Positions 15,489 through 20,444 of a DNA stretch of 20,444 nt are shown here, one piece after another; the stretch's first letter is position 1; each line of letters opens with the position of its first letter. The position numbers were made by a program, and so were the translations under genes. Source of the stretch: JAEUKQ01 sp044227605 (GTDB lineage: Bacteria > Pseudomonadota > Alphaproteobacteria > JAEUKQ01); contig JBGAWJ010000019.1 in assembly GCA_044227605.1 (NCBI GenBank), positions 1 through 20,444 of the forward strand. The letters run 5' to 3'. The notes under the pieces are model-generated. The model did not search any database, was not told the origin of the DNA, and was given only the letters and a program-made list of their open reading frames with translations.

Positions 15489-16396
15489 TGAATGAAACTT
15501 TACCAACTACCCCTACTGAACCCACCATCATAGCTGAAACGACTGTGAAAGGCCGAGGTTTATGGGGCAATGCGTGGCGTCGCCTGCGGAAAAACTATGC
15601 AGCCCTGTTTAGTATTCTTCTTCTAGGTTTCATTGTTTTGCTAACGTTACTGGCGCCTTATTTAAGCCCCTATGAATATGATGCGGTTGATTACGATAAT
15701 TTTTCTACCGCACCTTCCTTTGAAAACGGGCATTATTTTGGTACCGAGCGTAATGGCCGCGATTTATTTGTCCGCACTTTATATGGCGGCCGTGTTTCCT
15801 TATCGGTTGGGGTAGTTGCCACCTTCGTCAGTTTGGTAATCGGGGTGTTATGGGGCGCTATTGCAGGATTTGTTGGCGGGCGGGTTGATAATATCATGAT
15901 GCGTTTTGTCGATATCTTATACGCTATGCCTTTTATGTTTTTTATTATTATGCTGACCGTGGCTTTTGGGCGAGATATTTTGTTAATCTATGTGGCTATT
16001 GGTGCCATCACCTGGCTGGACATGGCCCGGATTGTCCGCGGCCAAGCGCTTAGCTTGCGACGGAAGGAATTTGTGGAAGCGGCGGTTGCGGGCGGTGTTT
16101 CAACCTTCAATATTATCCGCCGCCATATCATTCCGAATTTATTAGGGCCGGTTGCGATTTATTGTACCTTGACCATCCCTTCTGTAATTTTGGTTGAATC
16201 TTTCGTTAGTTTTTTAGGACTAGGGGTTCAGGAACCTGATACCAGCTGGGGGCTTTTAATTAGTGAAGGGGTGCAAACCATGGATACGGCCTGGTGGTCT
16301 TTGGTTTTTCCATCGGTTTTCCTGGCCGCCACCCTTTTCTGTTTTAATTTTATTGGCGATGGGCTACGCGATGCCCTTGACCCCAAAGACCGGTAG
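15488..16396 (+). CDS. oppC: Oligopeptide ABC transporter permease OppC
   Basis: The protein has 302 residues. It has the OppC/DppC N-terminal domain (WRRLRKNYAALFSILLLG, first helix about 38-58) followed by a periplasmic stretch with FGTERNGRDLFVRTLYGGR. The permease core follows, with an EAA loop near residues 183-219 (VRGQALSLRRKEFVEAA). The C-terminus ends in FIGDGLRDALDPKDR, a very typical OppC/DppC end. It pairs with OppB to form the channel. The start codon overlaps the oppB stop (TAATG), so the two are probably coupled in translation. Confidence 0.95.
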   Translation: MNETLPTTPTEPTIIAETTVKGRGLWGNAWRRLRKNYAALFSILLLGFIVLLTLLAPYLSPYEYDAVDYDNFSTAPSFENGHYFGTERNGRDLFVRTLYGGRVSLSVGVVATFVSLVIGVLWGAIAGFVGGRVDNIMMRFVDILYAMPFMFFIIMLTVAFGRDILLIYVAIGAITWLDMARIVRGQALSLRRKEFVEAAVAGGVSTFNIIRRHIIPNLLGPVAIYCTLTIPSVILVESFVSFLGLGVQEPDTSWGLLISEGVQTMDTAWWSLVFPSVFLAATLFCFNFIGDGLRDALDPKDR

Positions 16397-16401
16397 GCAA
16401 T

Positions 16402-17364
16402 ATGGGCACAGCTTTATTATCCGTCCAAAATCTGGAAGTGACTTTCAAAACACCGGAAGGGCCGGTCCAAGCGGTAAATAATATTTCGTTTACCATTCAT
16501 GATGGTGAAGTGGTTGGGGTGGTGGGTGAATCAGGCTCTGGCAAAAGCCAGATCTTTATGACCGTTATGGGTTTACTCGCAGGCAATGGGCGTGCCAAAG
16601 GCACCATTGGGTACCGTGGTCTTGATTTATTAAAATTACCCAAAAAAAAGCTGAACCAAATTCGGGGCAGCCGTATGGCGATGATCTTCCAAGATCCCAT
16701 GACATCGCTAAACCCTTACTTAACCATTGAACGCCAAATGACTGAGGTTTTAGAAACTCACCGGGATATGGAACACCGGGAAGCGAAAGAAAAATCAATC
16801 GAACTCTTGGAAAAAGTACAAATTCCCAGCGCCAGCCGCCGCATTTCTATGTATCCGCATGAATTTTCAGGTGGTATGCGCCAACGGGTGATGATCGCCA
16901 TGGCCTTGCTTTGTCAACCGGAATTATTAATTGCCGATGAACCAACCACCGCGCTTGATGTGACCATCCAAGCACAAATCCTGCAATTAATGCGCGAATT
17001 AAAGAAAAATACCAATAATTCGATGGTGCTGATTACCCATGATTTGGGTGTTATTGCGGGGTTATGCAGCCGGGTGCTGGTGATGTATGCGGGCCGGATT
17101 GTTGAGCAAGGGTCCGTTCAAGATATTTTTTATACCCCCCAGCATCCCTATACCATGGGGCTCTTAAAATCGATGCCGCGGTTGGATGTAAAAACCAACC
17201 GTTTACAAACGATCGCTGGCCAACCGCCCAATTTGCAACATTTGCCACCGGGTTGTGCCTTCGCTGATCGCTGCCCGTATCGCCAACCAATCTGTGTTAC
17301 CAAATCTCCTGAATTCCGGCAAGTTGCCGAACAACGGTATAAAACATGTCATCTGGATTTTTAA
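16402..17364 (+). CDS. oppD: Oligopeptide ABC transporter ATP-binding protein OppD
   Basis: The protein has 320 residues. Walker A GESGSGKS is at residues 42-49 and the Q-loop lies in MIFQDPMTSLNP. The ABC signature SGGMRQRVMIAMAL and Walker B LLIADEPTTALD follow, with the H-loop in LITHDLGV. The C-terminal oligopeptide-transporter extension has the cysteine set CAFADRCPYRQPIC and a final Cys near the end. Such cysteines bind an iron-sulfur cluster in some Opp/Dpp ATPases. OppD and OppF form the ATPase heterodimer that drives import. It starts 5 bases after oppC and overlaps oppF by 19 bases. Confidence 0.95.
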   Translation: MGTALLSVQNLEVTFKTPEGPVQAVNNISFTIHDGEVVGVVGESGSGKSQIFMTVMGLLAGNGRAKGTIGYRGLDLLKLPKKKLNQIRGSRMAMIFQDPMTSLNPYLTIERQMTEVLETHRDMEHREAKEKSIELLEKVQIPSASRRISMYPHEFSGGMRQRVMIAMALLCQPELLIADEPTTALDVTIQAQILQLMRELKKNTNNSMVLITHDLGVIAGLCSRVLVMYAGRIVEQGSVQDIFYTPQHPYTMGLLKSMPRLDVKTNRLQTIAGQPPNLQHLPPGCAFADRCPYRQPICVTKSPEFRQVAEQRYKTCHLDF

Positions 17365-18359
17365 ACTCCCCCCCCGCCAAGCCCATTTTATCCGTGCGTG
17401 ACCTCAAGGTACATTTTCGGATTGGCAAGAAGATGTTCAGTAAAGAACCCAAGGCTGTCTTAAAGGCGGTCGATGGCGTATCTTTTGAATTAGGTTCCGG
17501 TGAAACCTTAGGATTGGTGGGTGAATCAGGCTGCGGCAAATCCACTTTGGGCCGGGCGGTTTTACGTTTATTGCCGAATGTCCAGGGCGATGTGGTATGG
17601 AAAGGCCAAAATCTAGTCACGCTGCCCCCCAAAGAAGTTCGGCAAAGGCGTAAAGAATTACAAATTATTTTCCAAGATCCCTTGGCTTCCCTTAATCCGC
17701 GGATGACAGTGGGGGAAATTATTGCAGAACCCTTACGTACGTTCCAACCCAACCTTGACCGCGCCACCGCTAGAAAGATCGTACAGGACATGATGGCCAA
17801 AATGGGATTGTTGCCATCTCAAATCAACCGCTATCCGCATGAATTTTCGGGTGGTCAATGCCAACGCATTGGCATTGCCCGCGCCATGGTTAATAACCCG
17901 CAATTGATTGTTTGCGATGAACCGGTAAGCGCCCTCGATGTTTCCATCCAAGCGCAAATCGTTAATTTGTTGATGGATTTACAGCGTGAAAAAAGATTAT
18001 CCCTTATTTTTATTTCCCACAATTTAAGTGTGGTCCGCCATATTAGCCACCGGATTATGGTTTTATATTTAGGGAAAGTGGTTGAATTAGCAGACCGGGA
18101 TCGTTTATATCTAAACCCCCGCCATCCCTATACCAAGGCATTGATTTCAGCGGTGCCCTTACCTGACCCTAATAAAGAGCAAAATAAAAAACAGCTGGTT
18201 ATTTCCGGGGAATTGCCATCACCCCTGAATCCCCCCAGCGGTTGCACATTCCGCACCCGTTGCCCCCTGGCCACCAGCGTTTGTGCAGAAAAGATCCCGC
18301 CGCTTGAGCAAATTGAACCCAACCATTGGGTCGCTTGCCATCATTGGGATCAAGTCTAA
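17346..18359 (+). CDS. oppF: Oligopeptide ABC transporter ATP-binding protein OppF
   Basis: The protein has 337 residues. Walker A GESGCGKST is at about 59-67 and the Q-loop in IIFQDPLASLNPR. The signature SGGQCQRIGIARA and Walker B LIVCDEPVSALDVSIQ are nearly those of enterobacterial OppF. The C-terminal extension has PSGCTFRTRCP and further cysteines (SVC, ACHH), as in OppD. It supplies the second nucleotide-binding subunit. ATG 17346 lies inside the last codons of oppD, so it is probably translated by coupling; no clear ribosome binding site is visible. It is the last plus-strand gene of the locus and faces gapR. Confidence 0.95.
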   Translation: MSSGFLNSPPAKPILSVRDLKVHFRIGKKMFSKEPKAVLKAVDGVSFELGSGETLGLVGESGCGKSTLGRAVLRLLPNVQGDVVWKGQNLVTLPPKEVRQRRKELQIIFQDPLASLNPRMTVGEIIAEPLRTFQPNLDRATARKIVQDMMAKMGLLPSQINRYPHEFSGGQCQRIGIARAMVNNPQLIVCDEPVSALDVSIQAQIVNLLMDLQREKRLSLIFISHNLSVVRHISHRIMVLYLGKVVELADRDRLYLNPRHPYTKALISAVPLPDPNKEQNKKQLVISGELPSPLNPPSGCTFRTRCPLATSVCAEKIPPLEQIEPNHWVACHHWDQV

Positions 18360-18445
18360 CCAATATTGGGCCTATATAACGGGTAAAGCAGGGAATAAAC
18401 CGGCTACCCCCTGAGGGATTTTCATATTTTTCCTATACCCAAAAG

Positions 18446-18465
18446 AAGGGATTATTTTTTCCCTT
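18446..18465. terminator. Possible bidirectional terminator between oppF and gapR
   Basis: AAGGGA (18446-18451) pairs with TCCCTT (18460-18465) around TTATTTTT, in the 153-base gap between the convergent oppF and gapR genes. On the minus strand the right arm is followed by CTTTTGG, a short T-run. The stem is only 6 base pairs, so function is uncertain. Confidence 0.35.
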
Positions 18466-18512
18466 TGCGTCCTGTGGAGGGCGAGTCGTATCAAAGGGCA
18501 GCCCCCAGAATT

Positions 18513-18755
18513 TTAAAGGCCAATGGCGTTTTTATATAAATCCAACAATTCTTCTTGTTCGCGGCGCGCTTGATCTTCCATCTTCCGCAGGCGCACAATT
18601 TGCCGCATCACTTTTGTATCATAGCCAGAACCTTTGGCCTCACTATACACATCGCGGATGGTCTCCATCAACGCTGCTTTTTCCTGCTCTAGCTTTTCAA
18701 TCCGTTCAATAAAAGAACGCAATTGCTCGCCCGTTACACCGCCGGTCTGTGTCAT
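18513..18755 (-). CDS. gapR: GapR-family nucleoid-associated DNA-binding protein (DUF2312)
   Basis: The product has 80 residues and is almost wholly helical: GVTGEQLRSFIERIEKLEQE forms the first long helix and KVMRQIVRLRKMEDQARR the basic second part. YSEAKGSGYDTK is the conserved turn of the DUF2312/GapR family. In Caulobacter, GapR clamps around overtwisted DNA ahead of transcription and replication and stimulates gyrase and topoisomerase IV. The ATG at 18755 is preceded by AGGA at a good distance. It is the third minus-strand gene after the amidohydrolase and DUF1244, 96 bases from the latter, and I see no good promoter in that gap. Confidence 0.9.
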   Translation of the reverse strand: MTQTGGVTGEQLRSFIERIEKLEQEKAALMETIRDVYSEAKGSGYDTKVMRQIVRLRKMEDQARREQEELLDLYKNAIGL

Positions 18756-18851
18756 ATTTTTTCCTATCTATAAAATGGGTTGGTTAGTGGGTTGTAAGGT
18801 AGGGATATTTCCGTAAAATCACAACGGTTTTTCAAAAATTTAATAAAAATA

Positions 18852-19118
18852 TTATGAAGGTAAGGGCTTGCTTGGGTCTTTTTGATATTTCTTTTTCCAT
18901 TCTTCATAACCCATGCCATATACAAACTCCCGCGCCTGTGCATCACTAGGGGTTTTGCCCTTTTCCAAGGACGCTTGCCGGTACCATTTGGCCAAGCAAT
19001 TACGGCAAAATCCGGCCAGATTCATCAAATCAATATTTTGAACGTCTGTCCGTGCCCGCAAATGTTCCAGTAATTGCTGTAGTACTTTCGCTTGGATTTG
19101 CGCTTCTAAATCATCCAT
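18852..19118 (-). CDS. DUF1244 family protein
   Basis: The protein has 88 residues. It carries the family core NIDLMNLAGFCRNCLAKWY at about residues 28-46, with two cysteines three apart (Cys38, Cys41). GMGYEEWKKKYQ lies near the end. The function of DUF1244 is not known; the paired cysteines suggest metal or redox chemistry, but this is inference. There is no signal peptide. A strong AAGGAGATAA ribosome binding site precedes the ATG at 19118. It starts 23 bases after the amidohydrolase stop, so the two are likely co-transcribed. Confidence 0.88.
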   Translation of the reverse strand: MDDLEAQIQAKVLQQLLEHLRARTDVQNIDLMNLAGFCRNCLAKWYRQASLEKGKTPSDAQAREFVYGMGYEEWKKKYQKDPSKPLPS

Positions 19119-19141
19119 TCGCTTATCTCCTTTTTATTCGA

Positions 19142-19903
19142 TTAATTAATTGGATCCGCCTCGTTTATAAAATCCGCCAATAACCAGGCCCAATATTCAA
19201 TCTGCGCCGTGCTTTCCAACATGTCTTGGCGGATTTCCAGTAATACATGTGGTAATTGGTTAGGTTCGGCATGGAACGGTAAGGTAAAGGAGCAAGGATC
19301 TTGTCCACTATAAGGCTCATTGCTGCCAATGTGCCATTCCGTCTTATTCTTTAAAAAATTGAACAATTTATCTGCCAAAAGATGATCCTTATTCCACAGC
19401 ACACCGGCATGCCAGGGGCGTTTTTCAGACCCTTGCAATTGGCAACAAAAACTATGCAACGACATGATTTTTGGCTTTAACCCGTGCCCCAGCAGATTCT
19501 TAAGGGTGGCTTCAATTGCCCGGTGATACGGCCAAAAAATTTCTTCTTGCCGTTGCTGCACATCCCGATCATCAAGATCTTGATTGCCAGGAATAGGAAT
19601 GCCGTCACTTTGGAGAGTTACCGAGTCGGCATAAGACAAAGGCCGGTTTAAATCGATAACCAAACGGGAATAATTTCCCATCAAAATTGTTGCGCCAGTT
19701 AGAATAAATAAACGCTCCAGTAGCGCTTTAATGCCTAAATCATAGGTGATGTGGCGCTCACGATCAGCTAAAGATAGACCCAATTGCTTGGTCTTGCCGG
19801 GAAATAATGAACCGGCATGATCACCTAATAAAATCCACGGCTGACCTGGCTTGCCAGGCAGCAGTTGAAAGGGTGGCCTATCTTTTTTCGATAACAAAGA
19901 CAT
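19142..19903 (-). CDS. N-formylglutamate amidohydrolase family protein
   Basis: The protein has 253 residues. Family landmarks in order are LLGDHAGSLFP (about 25-35), LGLSLADRERHITYDLG, MGNYSRLVIDLNRPL, DGIPIPGN, SLHSFCCQL with RPWHAGVLWNKD, and NEPYSG. HAEPNQLPHVLLEIRQDM lies near the end. The reference enzyme (HutG type) hydrolyses N-formyl-L-glutamate to glutamate and formate in histidine breakdown. No other hut genes are nearby, so the substrate here is not certain. ATG 19903 follows AAGGAAAAT and was preferred over an in-frame TTG at 19927. It leads the minus-strand group with DUF1244 and gapR and is divergent from pyruvate kinase. Confidence 0.9.
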   Translation of the reverse strand: MSLLSKKDRPPFQLLPGKPGQPWILLGDHAGSLFPGKTKQLGLSLADRERHITYDLGIKALLERLFILTGATILMGNYSRLVIDLNRPLSYADSVTLQSDGIPIPGNQDLDDRDVQQRQEEIFWPYHRAIEATLKNLLGHGLKPKIMSLHSFCCQLQGSEKRPWHAGVLWNKDHLLADKLFNFLKNKTEWHIGSNEPYSGQDPCSFTLPFHAEPNQLPHVLLEIRQDMLESTAQIEYWAWLLADFINEADPIN

Positions 19904-20011
19904 AAGACAGATATTTTCCTTAACCAATAAGTGCTGATCTTGACCGATAGCGATGATGTCCGCTAGGATACGGATAATTCACTGAAGATTGTAGCATCAT
20001 AGCTGATGATT

Positions 20012-20026
20012 TGGTGACAGACACCA
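20012..20026. promoter_or_regulatory. Small inverted repeat in the divergent amidohydrolase/pyk region
   Basis: TGGTG, 5 bases, CACCA lies 33 bases before the pyk start in the 155-base divergent gap. GTGACA (20014-20019) overlaps it and is followed after 17 bases by TTTTAT, but that pair would leave only about 10 bases of leader. It may be an operator or chance. No other clear promoter was seen in the gap. Confidence 0.25.
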
Positions 20027-20058
20027 TTTTTTATCATTTTATATGGGATTTTTTCATT

Positions 20059-20444
20059 ATGAAACGTGATCGCCGTGCCAAGATTGTGGCCACTCTTGGT
20101 CCTGCCAGCTCAACAGCAGAAATGATCCAGGAATTGTTTTTAGCAGGTGCGGATGTTTTCCGCCTTAATTTCAGCCATGGCAGCCATCAAGATCATCGGC
20201 AACGCTATCTGATCTTACGCGAGCTTGAGAAAAAATACCGGCGCCCCATAGGGATTATGATAGATTTACAGGGCCCTAAATTGCGGATCGGCCAGTTTGC
20301 GGCGGGTTCAATCCAGTTACAGCCGAACCAGAAATTCCGCCTGGATTCAAACAAGGATGCAGGTAATGGCGAGCGCGTCTCATTCCCCCACCCCGAACTT
20401 CTAAAAGTTTTGAAAGTCGGTACGGAATTATTGCTTGATGTTGG
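20059..20444 (+). CDS. pyk: Pyruvate kinase, 5' part only
   Basis: The frame runs from ATG 20059 to the window end without a stop, giving 128 full codons. It opens with RRAKIVATLGPASS, the pyruvate kinase N-terminal signature. GADVFRLNFSHGSHQDH follows, with the conserved Arg and Asn of the active site. IGIMIDLQGPKLRIG then carries the conserved DLQGPKxR, after which the B domain begins. The enzyme transfers phosphate from phosphoenolpyruvate to ADP in the last step of glycolysis. GGGA at 20045-20048 is a weak ribosome binding site. The remaining two thirds of the gene lie outside the window. Confidence 0.95.
   Translation, partial: MKRDRRAKIVATLGPASSTAEMIQELFLAGADVFRLNFSHGSHQDHRQRYLILRELEKKYRRPIGIMIDLQGPKLRIGQFAAGSIQLQPNQKFRLDSNKDAGNGERVSFPHPELLKVLKVGTELLLDV

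Noticed and set aside
17297..17800. 167-codon open frame on the minus strand across oppD/oppF
   Set aside because: It is antisense to conserved ATPase motifs and shows no family features.

Overview
This window is an ordinary, gene-dense stretch of a moderately AT-rich alphaproteobacterial chromosome. The lineage call rests on several family-level markers together: an alphaproteobacterial-style DnaA, a GapR (DUF2312) nucleoid protein, a DUF1244 gene beside an N-formylglutamate amidohydrolase, and a DUF1674/SdhAF4 gene divergent from htpX. A Rhodospirillales-like or related lineage is plausible, but this is inference; no search was possible. I see no CRISPR array, transposase, prophage gene, tRNA or rRNA.

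Layout. (1) 1-1238: the 3' end of a MoeB/ThiF/HesA E1-like gene, an exported SH3-domain protein, and rpsT with its own promoter and terminator. (2) 1497-8283: a replication block, all on the plus strand: rhodanese, dnaA, dnaN, recF, gyrB. The rhodanese overlaps dnaA by 8 bases. (3) 8388-10656: a mixed accessory stretch with htpX (minus, preceded by a sigma-32-like promoter), a 56-residue SdhAF4 gene (plus), and a serine hydrolase of the beta-lactamase fold (minus). (4) 10958-18359: an oligopeptide ABC transport locus with two tandem paralogous binding proteins (oppA1, oppA2), a strong intrinsic terminator, then tightly packed oppB, oppC, oppD and oppF. (5) 18513-19903, minus strand: N-formylglutamate amidohydrolase, DUF1244 and gapR, convergent with oppF. 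(6) 20059 to the end: the 5' part of pyruvate kinase, divergent from the amidohydrolase.

How the genes work together. Block 2 supplies the initiator, sliding clamp, clamp-associated recombination protein and gyrase subunit, so chromosome initiation and fork functions are encoded side by side. I could not find a convincing cluster of DnaA boxes, so the origin is not placed here. Block 4 is a complete peptide importer that could draw on two binding proteins. The terminator after oppA2 would keep binding-protein transcripts in excess of membrane-component transcripts.

The most interesting points are not a new system but details. One OppA paralogue has Val where the other, and E. coli OppA, carry the Asp that contacts the peptide amino terminus. 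Both oppA leaders carry inverted repeats with identical 7-base arms next to an extended -10 promoter. A small SdhAF4 gene is easily missed. A cytoplasmic serine hydrolase with an altered catalytic triad of motifs lies head-to-head with oppA1.
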